Source: Candidatus Muproteobacteria bacterium (GTDB taxonomy: Bacteria; Pseudomonadota; Gammaproteobacteria; Acidiferrobacterales; SPGG2). From it: a stretch of 64,000 nt of DNA. The stretch covers positions 1 to 64,000 of the forward strand of contig QKEI01000117.1 of NCBI GenBank assembly GCA_003251795.1, given 5' to 3'. The notes under the pieces are model-generated. The model had not been told where the DNA came from and ran no database searches. It was given only the letters and a program-made list of their open reading frames with translations. The translations under genes were made by a program, and so were the position numbers. Of the stretch, positions 56,935 to 64,000 are shown piece after piece (positions within the stretch are counted from its first letter, which is position 1; every line of letters starts with the position of its first letter).

Positions 56935-58649
56935 CACGTAACGCCCGACGCAATCGGGGCATATTGCGCTATTGGATGGTACTAGGTGTATTGATGACGG
57001 CGTTCGCTTCACTGGCAATGCGCGCGGTGTACCTGCAAACGCTGAGCTCAAATTACCTGCAGCGCCAAGGCGATGCACGTTACCTGCGCACCGTCACAGA
57101 CAACGCCCACCGTGGCATGATCCTCGATCGCAACGGCGAGCCCTTCGCAGTTAGCACCCCAGTAGAATCGGTTTGGGCACACCCGGCAACGTTCGCTGAG
57201 GTCCGCCGCGAATGGCGCCCGCTGCTTACCCTGCTCGGTTTAAATGCAACGGAAGTCGCTCGTCAATTACGCAAGCATACCGGGCGCGAGTTCATGTATC
57301 TAAAACGACATATCCCACCGGACATTGCAGAACGCGTAACGGCATTGAACATTCCCGGTGTCTACCTGCAACGCGAATACCGCCGTTACTATCCAACAGG
57401 GGCGGTGAGTGGTCACGTAATCGGTTTTACTGACATCGATGACCAAGGGCAGGAGGGTTTGGAGCTGACCTATAATGATCGCCTGCGCGCCACCCAGGGC
57501 ACACGACGCGTACTTAAGGATCTGCACGGCAACATAGTAGAAACGGTAGAGATCGTTTCTCTGCCGGTCCCCGGACGCGACCTCGTCATTAGCATCGACA
57601 AACGCATTCAGTACCTGACTTATCGTGAGCTCAAATCGGCCATGCAGAGATACGGTGCCCATGCGGCAACGGCCGTCGTGCTGGACGCACAATCCGGGGA
57701 AGTGTTGGCGTTAGTCAATCAGCCAGCTTTCAATCCTAACAATCGTACGAATTTGCGCAGCACACTGTTTCGCAACCGAGCAGTCACGGACGTTTTCGAG
57801 CCCGGTTCTACCATGAAACCGTTCACGATCGCGGTAGCACTAGAGAGCGGACTGTTTGGCTACGACAGCAAGATCGACACTACACCTGGGCGTTTCCAGG
57901 TCGGCTCAAAGATCATTCATGACGCGCGCAATTATGGTTTGCTGAGCCTTGGCCAAGTGATCGAGAAGTCGAGCAACGTAGGCGCTGCCAGGATCGCTAT
58001 GGCTTTGGACAAGGAGCGCATGTGGAGCATGTTCCGCAATGTCGGTTTCGGCGAGACCACCGGTAGCCAGCTACCGGCAGAGTCGGCGGGTCTGCTCAAC
58101 CTGCCGTCGCGCTGGGTGCCGATGGATCAGGCGCACGTGGCGTTCGGTTACGGTATTTCGGTGACGGCGCTGCAGCTCGCGCGCGCCTATACAGCGCTCG
58201 CTAATGACGGCGTCGTCATGCCGCTAACGCTGCTACGTCGCGATCACGCGGTACACGGTTTACGCGTGATGTCGGCCGTTACCGCAAGACACATTCGCGA
58301 CATGCTCGAGCTCGCGGTGAGCGAGGCCGGCACCGGGACCGAGGCACAGGTGCAGCATTATCGAGTCGCCGGCAAGACCGGCACGGTGCACAAACTCGTT
58401 GCCGGCGACTATGCCGAAGACCGCTATATCGCCTCCTTCGCCGGCATGGCGCCTGCCTCACGCCCGCGATTGGTGATGGTCGTGACCATGGATGAGCCGA
58501 GCGAAGGCGCCCATTTCGGCGGACAGGTGGCCGCACCAGTGTTTAGTGGCGTAATGAGCGGAGCGTTGCGCTTGCTCAACGTTCCCCCGGACACCCCCAC
58601 AGAGCGGTTTCAGTGGGCCGCGCCTGCAGACGGACGATCACCGACGTGA
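56931..58649 (+). CDS. ftsI: Septal peptidoglycan transpeptidase FtsI (PBP3)
   Basis: Class B penicillin-binding protein, 572 aa, crosslinking septal peptidoglycan. A single N-terminal membrane helix (YWMVLGVLMTAFASLAM) precedes the PBP dimer region and the transpeptidase, with SxxK Ser293-Lys296, SSN at 347-349 and KTG at 482-484. Overlaps ftsL by 4 nt and murE by 1 nt. All catalytic motifs present. Confidence 0.97.
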   Translation: MTRNARRNRGILRYWMVLGVLMTAFASLAMRAVYLQTLSSNYLQRQGDARYLRTVTDNAHRGMILDRNGEPFAVSTPVESVWAHPATFAEVRREWRPLLTLLGLNATEVARQLRKHTGREFMYLKRHIPPDIAERVTALNIPGVYLQREYRRYYPTGAVSGHVIGFTDIDDQGQEGLELTYNDRLRATQGTRRVLKDLHGNIVETVEIVSLPVPGRDLVISIDKRIQYLTYRELKSAMQRYGAHAATAVVLDAQSGEVLALVNQPAFNPNNRTNLRSTLFRNRAVTDVFEPGSTMKPFTIAVALESGLFGYDSKIDTTPGRFQVGSKIIHDARNYGLLSLGQVIEKSSNVGAARIAMALDKERMWSMFRNVGFGETTGSQLPAESAGLLNLPSRWVPMDQAHVAFGYGISVTALQLARAYTALANDGVVMPLTLLRRDHAVHGLRVMSAVTARHIRDMLELAVSEAGTGTEAQVQHYRVAGKTGTVHKLVAGDYAEDRYIASFAGMAPASRPRLVMVVTMDEPSEGAHFGGQVAAPVFSGVMSGALRLLNVPPDTPTERFQWAAPADGRSPT

Positions 58650-60133
58650 TGCCGGGTGCAAAAATAAAGAGGATCGCACCACAACGGATCAGTGAACTGC
58701 TGCGGGGCTTAGTGCCGGTGTCGTCTGATCAGGATCGTGACGTGCGCGGGCTAACACTCGACAGTCGCGAGGTTGAGCCCGGCGACCTTTTTATTGCCAT
58801 ACCGGGAAACGCCGCGGACGGGCGTAAGTTCGTACAAGATGCCGTTGGTCGCGGTGCGGCCGCTGTGCTTTGCGAGAATGGTGAGTACCAGTTCCCGCGC
58901 CTAGCAGTCCCGATATTGCGCGTGCCTAATTTGCGTCCGCTAGTGGGTATAGTCGCTGATCGTTTTTTCGGCGCGCCGTCGAAACGCCTCATCGTGATTG
59001 GCGTGACCGGTACCAACGGCAAAACCACCTGCGCCCATCTGCTAGCGCAGGTGCTCGATGTGGTACCGACACGATGTGCGCTGATCGGCACGTTGGGTAG
59101 CGGTTTTCCGCATGCGCTCGATACCACAGCGCTTACCACGCCCGACGCAGTGACTGTACACCGATTGCTCGCGCAGTTCTTACAGGCAGGCGCGACTCAC
59201 GTGAGCATGGAGGTGTCCTCGCATGCGCTCGCGCAGGCGCGCACGACCGCAGTGGCCTTCGATATCGCCATTTTTACCAACCTGTCGCGCGACCATTTGG
59301 ATTATCACGTCGATATGGAGAGCTACGGGCTCGCCAAGACCCGTTTGTTCGAGATTGAAAGCTTGAAGACAGCAATCATCAATCGCGACGATCCTTTTGG
59401 ACGCACCCTCGCCGAGCGTGTGCGCAGCAGGATCGAGACCATCACCTACGGCATTGATGAGGGCGAGGTTCATGCGCGCGAGCTGCATGCACGCCACGAT
59501 GGCTTAGAGTTCGAGGCAGTGACGCCGCAGGGGGCAGTCAAGCTGCGCTGTCCGCTCTACGGACGCTTTAATGCCAGTAACCTGCTCGCTGTGCTGGCGG
59601 CGTTGCTTGCCTGCGGTGTCGAGCTGGAGGCGGCGGTAGCACGCTTGAGCCAGGTAAAGCCCGTGCTTGGGCGCACCGAACGCTTCGGTGGGAAAGCCGG
59701 TACCCCCCTGGTAGTCGTGGACTATGCCCATACGCCCGATGCGTTGGAGCAAGTGCTGCGCGCATTACGCGAGCATGTACAAGCACGCTTATTTTGCGTG
59801 TTCGGTTGTGGCGGAGAGCGCGATCGTGGCAAACGCCCGCAAATGGGTCGCGTGGCCGAGCAGCTGGCGGATGTGGTGGTGCTGACCGATGACAATCCGC
59901 GAAATGAACCCGGCGATCAGATCATCGCCGATATCATCGCCGGTATGCACTCACGTGCACGCGTGATGCGCGATCGCGGCGAGGCATTGCGCACTGTGAT
60001 CGCCGAGGCGGGCCAAGATGATGTGGTGCTCATCGCCGGTAAGGGTCACGAGGAGTATCAGCACCTGGGTGATAGGCAACTGCCGTACAGCGATCGCGAG
60101 ATGGTACGCACAATTCTGGGGGAAGCTGCGTGA
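58649..60133 (+). CDS. murE: UDP-MurNAc-tripeptide synthetase (meso-DAP adding)
   Basis: Mur ligase, 494 aa, adding the third residue of the stem peptide. ATP site VTGTNGKTTCAHL; DDNPR motif (LTDDNPRNEPGD), which marks meso-diaminopimelate specificity. ATG 58649 shares one base with the ftsI stop; GTG 58646 is an alternative. Overlaps murF by 4 nt. Confidence 0.97.
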   Translation: MPGAKIKRIAPQRISELLRGLVPVSSDQDRDVRGLTLDSREVEPGDLFIAIPGNAADGRKFVQDAVGRGAAAVLCENGEYQFPRLAVPILRVPNLRPLVGIVADRFFGAPSKRLIVIGVTGTNGKTTCAHLLAQVLDVVPTRCALIGTLGSGFPHALDTTALTTPDAVTVHRLLAQFLQAGATHVSMEVSSHALAQARTTAVAFDIAIFTNLSRDHLDYHVDMESYGLAKTRLFEIESLKTAIINRDDPFGRTLAERVRSRIETITYGIDEGEVHARELHARHDGLEFEAVTPQGAVKLRCPLYGRFNASNLLAVLAALLACGVELEAAVARLSQVKPVLGRTERFGGKAGTPLVVVDYAHTPDALEQVLRALREHVQARLFCVFGCGGERDRGKRPQMGRVAEQLADVVVLTDDNPRNEPGDQIIADIIAGMHSRARVMRDRGEALRTVIAEAGQDDVVLIAGKGHEEYQHLGDRQLPYSDREMVRTILGEAA

Positions 60134-61488
60134 TGTCACTTGCTAATGCCGCACAAGTAGTGAGTGGGTCACTGATCGGCACCGACGCCAGGTTTGTTGG
60201 CGTTAGCAGCGACACGCGCACGCTGCGACGGGAAGAGTTGTTCTTTGCCCTTCAGGGGCCAAACCACGACGGCCACGAGTTCGTGGTTGAGGCCGCGCAG
60301 CGCGGCGCAGCAGGGGCCGTGCTTGCACGTACTGTGCAGACCTCGTTGCCGTGTATCAAGGTAAGGGATACGCGCCTTGCACTGGGCACGTTGGCGACGT
60401 ACTGGCGCTCACAGTTCAACATTCCCGTGCTCGCTGTTACCGGCAGCAACGGAAAAACCACGGTAAAAGAGATGATCGCAGCCATCATGACGCAAACCAC
60501 ACGCGGCTGCATAACGTTAGGTAACTTGAACAACGATATAGGCGTGCCGCTGACATTGTTACGGTTACGCGCAGATGACCGCTATGCCGTAGTCGAGCTC
60601 GGTATGAATCAACGCGGTGAGATCGCCTATCTCGGACATATCGCCCGGCCCACTATAGCAGTTATCACCAATGCCGCCGCCGCCCATCTCGCCGGCGTCG
60701 GCACAGTCGAAGATGTGGCGCGCGAGAAGGGAACGTTGTTCGCTGCCCTCGACCCTGAGGGCACCGCTGTGATCAATGCTGACGACCCGCACGCCGGACT
60801 CTGGCGCAAACTCGCCGGACACAGGCGTTGCCTGACTTTTGCCTTGCATGAACGCGCTGATGTCGTCGCCGACTATGAGACAAACCGTACAGGAAGTTCG
60901 ATCCTCATCAAGACCGCACAGGGAGACATAGACATGCGACTGCCTTTACCCGGTGTACACAACGTCAGTAATGCTCTGGCCGCCACGGCTACCACACTGG
61001 CCGCCGGTGTCGATCTGGCACGGGTCAAGTCCGGACTGGAAAAACTGCGCGCCGTTGCCGGCCGTCTGGAGCTAAAGGCGGGCGCCAACGGTGCGGTCAT
61101 TATCGATGATACGTATAACGCCAACCCGGCTTCGCTCGCAGCTGGCATCGCCGTGCTCAAGGATTATCCAGGCGAGACTGTGCTGGTGCTCGGTGACATG
61201 GCAGAACTGGGCGAGGCGGCACCCGAGATTCATCGCCACGCCGGCAAGTTGGCAAAGGACCTAGGTGTCCGTTGGCTGTTCGGACTTGGTGAGCTAAGCC
61301 GCCTCGCAGTCGAGAGCTTTGGTAAGGGAGCCAAGCATTTTCCAAGCCGGCAGGCGCTGATCGAAGACTTGCTTGAGCGTTTGGATGCGGACACCACGGT
61401 GTTGGTGAAGGGCTCGCGCGTCATGCATTTGGAAAAAGTGGTGCAAGCGATCGTCGATCCCCAGCCGGCCGATGCGCGTAACCGGTGA
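60130..61488 (+). CDS. murF: UDP-MurNAc-pentapeptide synthetase
   Basis: Mur ligase, 452 aa, joining D-Ala-D-Ala to the tripeptide. ATP site VTGSNGKTTVKEMI and the substrate region VIDDTYNANPASL. Starts ATGATG at 60130/60133, coupled with murE. Normal length. It ends 24 nt before mraY. Confidence 0.97.
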   Translation: MMSLANAAQVVSGSLIGTDARFVGVSSDTRTLRREELFFALQGPNHDGHEFVVEAAQRGAAGAVLARTVQTSLPCIKVRDTRLALGTLATYWRSQFNIPVLAVTGSNGKTTVKEMIAAIMTQTTRGCITLGNLNNDIGVPLTLLRLRADDRYAVVELGMNQRGEIAYLGHIARPTIAVITNAAAAHLAGVGTVEDVAREKGTLFAALDPEGTAVINADDPHAGLWRKLAGHRRCLTFALHERADVVADYETNRTGSSILIKTAQGDIDMRLPLPGVHNVSNALAATATTLAAGVDLARVKSGLEKLRAVAGRLELKAGANGAVIIDDTYNANPASLAAGIAVLKDYPGETVLVLGDMAELGEAAPEIHRHAGKLAKDLGVRWLFGLGELSRLAVESFGKGAKHFPSRQALIEDLLERLDADTTVLVKGSRVMHLEKVVQAIVDPQPADARNR

Positions 61489-61512
61489 AACAGGAGCAAA
61501 TGGAAAAAGCCG

Positions 61513-62595
61513 ATGCTGTTTTATCTGTTTGAGCAGCTGACTCGCGAGTTTAGTTTTTTCAACGTCTTCCGCTACTTGACGTTTCGCGGAATCCTTGGCG
61601 TGCTCACGGCCTTGCTTGTTTGTTTCATCGCCGGCCCGATAATGATTCGCCGTCTCGGTTACCGGCAGATCCATCAGACCGTACGTGTCGATGGACCCGA
61701 GACGCACTTTTCCAAGGCCGGCACCCCCACCATGGGAGGCGCTGTCATCCTGGTGGCTGTGCTATTCGCGACCCTGTTGTGGGCGGATCTAACAAATCGC
61801 TTTGTCTGGGTGGTGCTGTTCACCACGCTTTCCTTCGGCGTGATCGGCTGGATCGATGATTACAAGAAATTGGTCAACAAGGACCCGCGGGGCCTAGGCG
61901 CGCGCAACAAGTTCCTGTTGCAAACGGTAGCCGGGTTGGCGGTCTCGCTGTTTCTTTATTACAGCGCCAAAGCGCCAATCGAGACGGCTTTGATCGTGCC
62001 ATTTTTCAAACACGTAGCGCTTAATCTTGGCCCCTGGTTCATACCGCTTGCCTATCTGGTGATTGTCGGTTCAAGCAATGCCGTAAACCTCACCGATGGG
62101 CTCGATGGCCTGGCGATCATGCCTGCGGCCATGGTGGCTGGCGCACTTGGTATTTTCGCTTACGTCACCGGAAATTTTCAGTTTGCCAGCTATCTCGGTA
62201 TTCCTTACGTCTCCGGCGTCGGCGAGGTGCTGATCTTCTGTGCCGCCTTGGTGGGCGCTGGGCTGGGTTTTCTCTGGTTCAACACCTACCCGGCTCAGGT
62301 TTTCATGGGCGATGTAGGCGCATTAGCGCTCGGTGCGGCGCTCGGTACCATCGCCGTGGTGGTGCGCCAAGAGATCGTGTTGTTCGTCATGGGCGGGGTT
62401 TTCGTTATAGAGACGCTATCGGTGGTGTTGCAGGTGGCGTCGTATAAGCTCATGGGTCGGCGCATCTTCCGCATGGCGCCGTTACATCACCATTTCGAGC
62501 TGAAGGGTTGGCCGGAACCGCGTGTGATCGTTCGTTTTTGGATCATTACTGTCATTCTGGTGTTGTTTGGCCTGGCGACATTGAAGATCCGTTGA
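61513..62595 (+). CDS. mraY: Phospho-N-acetylmuramoyl-pentapeptide transferase
   Basis: Polytopic membrane enzyme, 360 aa, making lipid I from UDP-MurNAc-pentapeptide and undecaprenyl phosphate. Landmarks are [16 protein letters not shown], the Mg2+ motif [10 protein letters not shown] and the HHHFELKGW motif near the C-terminus. About ten hydrophobic helices. Its stop shares a base with the murD ATG. Confidence 0.98.
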   Translation: MLFYLFEQLTREFSFFNVFRYLTFRGILGVLTALLVCFIAGPIMIRRLGYRQIHQTVRVDGPETHFSKAGTPTMGGAVILVAVLFATLLWADLTNRFVWVVLFTTLSFGVIGWIDDYKKLVNKDPRGLGARNKFLLQTVAGLAVSLFLYYSAKAPIETALIVPFFKHVALNLGPWFIPLAYLVIVGSSNAVNLTDGLDGLAIMPAAMVAGALGIFAYVTGNFQFASYLGIPYVSGVGEVLIFCAALVGAGLGFLWFNTYPAQVFMGDVGALALGAALGTIAVVVRQEIVLFVMGGVFVIETLSVVLQVASYKLMGRRIFRMAPLHHHFELKGWPEPRVIVRFWIITVILVLFGLATLKIR

Positions 62596-63968
62596 TGATA
62601 CGGGCATTGGCGATGACACAGAACGAACCGCAACGTGCGCTGGTGGTTGGTCTCGGGCTCACGGGTCTTTCCTGTGTCCGTTATCTGCTCCGTTGCGGCT
62701 ACAAAGTCTCGGTGGTCGACAGTCGCGAGCAGCCACCCATGTTGGCGGCGTTGCCTGCGAACGACGATCTCGTGGTATGCCATACCGGCGGCTGGGACCC
62801 GGCTCTATTTCGTAACCCGGGATTGCTGGTGGTCAGCCCGGGGGTGTCATTGCGCGAGCCCGCGATCGCGCGCGCTATCGCGGACGGCACAAGTGTGATC
62901 GGCGACATCGAGCTATTCGCGCGCGCCGCGTCGGCACCGGTGGTGGCGGTAACGGGAGCCAATGGCAAGAGTACCGTCACCGCGCTGCTAGGCGTCATGT
63001 GTCGCGAGGCCGGACTTGACGTGCGCATCGGCGGCAACATCGGCGTGCCGGCCCTGTCATTGTTGGATGAGGCACCGCCGAAGCTCTACGTGCTCGAGCT
63101 CTCCAGCTTCCAACTGGAAACAACCTACAGCCTCAACGCGCACGCCGCCACTGTCCTCAATGTCAGTCGTGATCATATGGACCGTTATGAAAGCCTTGCG
63201 GCCTACGCTGCGGCGAAAGCGCGCATCTTCCGAGGCGATGGTGTCATGGTGCTCAATGCCGATGATGCCACGGTCATGGCCATGGCGCGGCCTGATCGTC
63301 GCGTAGTGCGCTTCGGCTTGAATGTCCCCTCAAGCCCGGATGATTTTGGTCTGATCAACAAGAATGACGTTACCTGGCTCGGCAAGGGCAGCGAGGCATG
63401 GGTAGCAGCGGCGAATGTGCGTCTGCAAGGGCGCCACAACCTCGCTAACGCGCTGGCGGCGATGGCGCTGGCCGACATTGTGGACGTTGCGCCTGATGCC
63501 ATGCAGCGCGCGCTCTGTGACTTCGCCGGCTTACCGCACCGCTGTCAAGTGGTGGCGCACCGCGGCGATGTGCTCTGGGTCAACGACTCCAAGGCCACCA
63601 ACGTGGGCGCGACGCTCGCGGCACTGACGGGTCAGACGCGCCCAGTCGTGTTGATTGCCGGTGGCGAGGGTAAAGGCGCGGATTTCAGCGTGTGGCGACA
63701 GGCGCTAGCGAGCAGGGTACGCATGCTGGTGCTCATTGGACGCGACGCGCCATTGATCGAGCGCGCGCTCGATCATGTGGTTTCGGTGGTTCATGCGAGC
63801 GATATGCAAGAGGCGGTGGCATGTGCGCACAAGCTAGCTCATGCCGGCGACACTGTGTTGCTTTCACCGGGTTGCGCCAGCTTCGACATGTTTCGCAACT
63901 ATGAGCATCGCGGTGAGGTGTTTACCGCAGCCGTACAGGCGCTCGTGTCCAGGGAGGCGACATCATGA
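62595..63968 (+). CDS. murD: UDP-MurNAc-L-alanine:D-glutamate ligase
   Basis: MurD, 457 aa, adds D-glutamate as second residue. N-domain ALVVGLGLTGLSCVRYLL, ATP site VTGANGKSTVTALLG, and the C-domain LSPGCASFDMFRNYEHRG. ATG 62595 overlaps the mraY stop; ATG 62613 is six codons later. Overlaps the next gene by 4 nt. Confidence 0.96.
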   Translation: MIRALAMTQNEPQRALVVGLGLTGLSCVRYLLRCGYKVSVVDSREQPPMLAALPANDDLVVCHTGGWDPALFRNPGLLVVSPGVSLREPAIARAIADGTSVIGDIELFARAASAPVVAVTGANGKSTVTALLGVMCREAGLDVRIGGNIGVPALSLLDEAPPKLYVLELSSFQLETTYSLNAHAATVLNVSRDHMDRYESLAAYAAAKARIFRGDGVMVLNADDATVMAMARPDRRVVRFGLNVPSSPDDFGLINKNDVTWLGKGSEAWVAAANVRLQGRHNLANALAAMALADIVDVAPDAMQRALCDFAGLPHRCQVVAHRGDVLWVNDSKATNVGATLAALTGQTRPVVLIAGGEGKGADFSVWRQALASRVRMLVLIGRDAPLIERALDHVVSVVHASDMQEAVACAHKLAHAGDTVLLSPGCASFDMFRNYEHRGEVFTAAVQALVSREATS

Positions 63969-64000
63969 CGCAGTCCGCTGCCGTTATCGCAGACAAACGC
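63965..64000 (+). CDS. Start of the next dcw gene, probably ftsW (cut by window edge)
   Basis: ATG 63965 overlaps the murD stop (ATGA) and the frame stays open to the edge for 12 codons. The order mraY-murD-ftsW makes ftsW the likely identity. The few residues visible (MTQSAAVIADKR) are not diagnostic. Confidence 0.6.
   Translation, partial: MTQSAAVIADKR

Noticed and set aside
55200-64000. A new system hidden in the dcw cluster
   Set aside because: Every gene matches the ancestral order and standard length; only the mraZ operator stands out.

Overview
The window reads as chromosomal core genome of a Gram-negative gammaproteobacterium. It is moderately G+C-rich by eye and almost fully coding. 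The taxonomic signals are the LPS export genes (lptE, lptABC), the lipoprotein and peptidoglycan genes (lnt, lpoA, the dcw cluster), sspAB, rsmI-lpoA-yraN-gmhA/diaA, the rpoN/PTS-Ntr cluster and a petABC cytochrome bc1 operon. Several of these orders (lptE-holA-proA-nadD-rsfS-rlmH, ibaG-grxD-murA-his, rpoN-hpf-ptsN-rapZ-ptsH-ptsI near mgtE) are familiar from Chromatiales- and Xanthomonas-like gammaproteobacteria; I cannot name a genus.

Layout. 1-151: the tail of an unidentified gene, then a strong terminator. 298-8418: tRNA modification and translation quality genes (miaB, broken; phoH; ybeY; corC), lnt and leuS. 8447-14134: lptE, holA, an internally deleted proA remnant, nadD, rsfS, rlmH, maf, rng. 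14265-24140: a yhdP/AsmA-like giant, a small secreted unknown, a nitrilase-family amidase, tldD, pmbA, mgtE and a small WYL-like unknown. 24168-31707 (minus strand): lptC-lptA-lptB-rpoN-hpf-ptsN-rapZ-ptsH-ptsI. 31973-34369: a two-gene ABC exporter, then ibaG and grxD. 34502-42592: murA and the full his run G-D-C-B-H-A-F-I-E. 42689-47074: tatABC followed by petABC. 47151-48737: sspA, sspB and a macro-domain gene. 48707-53568 (minus): a GlcD-like flavoprotein, rfaE2, gmhA/diaA, yraN, lpoA. 53611-64000: rsmI, the RNase P RNA, and the dcw cluster mraZ-rsmH-ftsL-ftsI-murE-murF-mraY-murD with the first codons of the next gene (probably ftsW).

How the parts fit. Most of the window builds the envelope: LPS transport, lipoprotein N-acylation, peptidoglycan precursors and septal synthesis. 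The rest covers histidine synthesis, respiration (bc1, with a Rieske protein that carries a Tat signal and lies directly after tatABC), nitrogen-type PTS regulation with sigma-54, and tRNA/rRNA maturation.

I found no mobile element, prophage, CRISPR array or defence island, and nothing I would call a new multi-gene system. The best leads are two damaged housekeeping genes (miaB with a net loss of about 22 nt; proA reduced to its two ends fused in frame), a PTS-Ntr cluster without the usual hprK and EIIA-Man genes although HPr keeps a Ser46-type serine, a clear MraZ operator, a PLWY variant of the cytochrome b Qo motif, and two small uncharacterised proteins.
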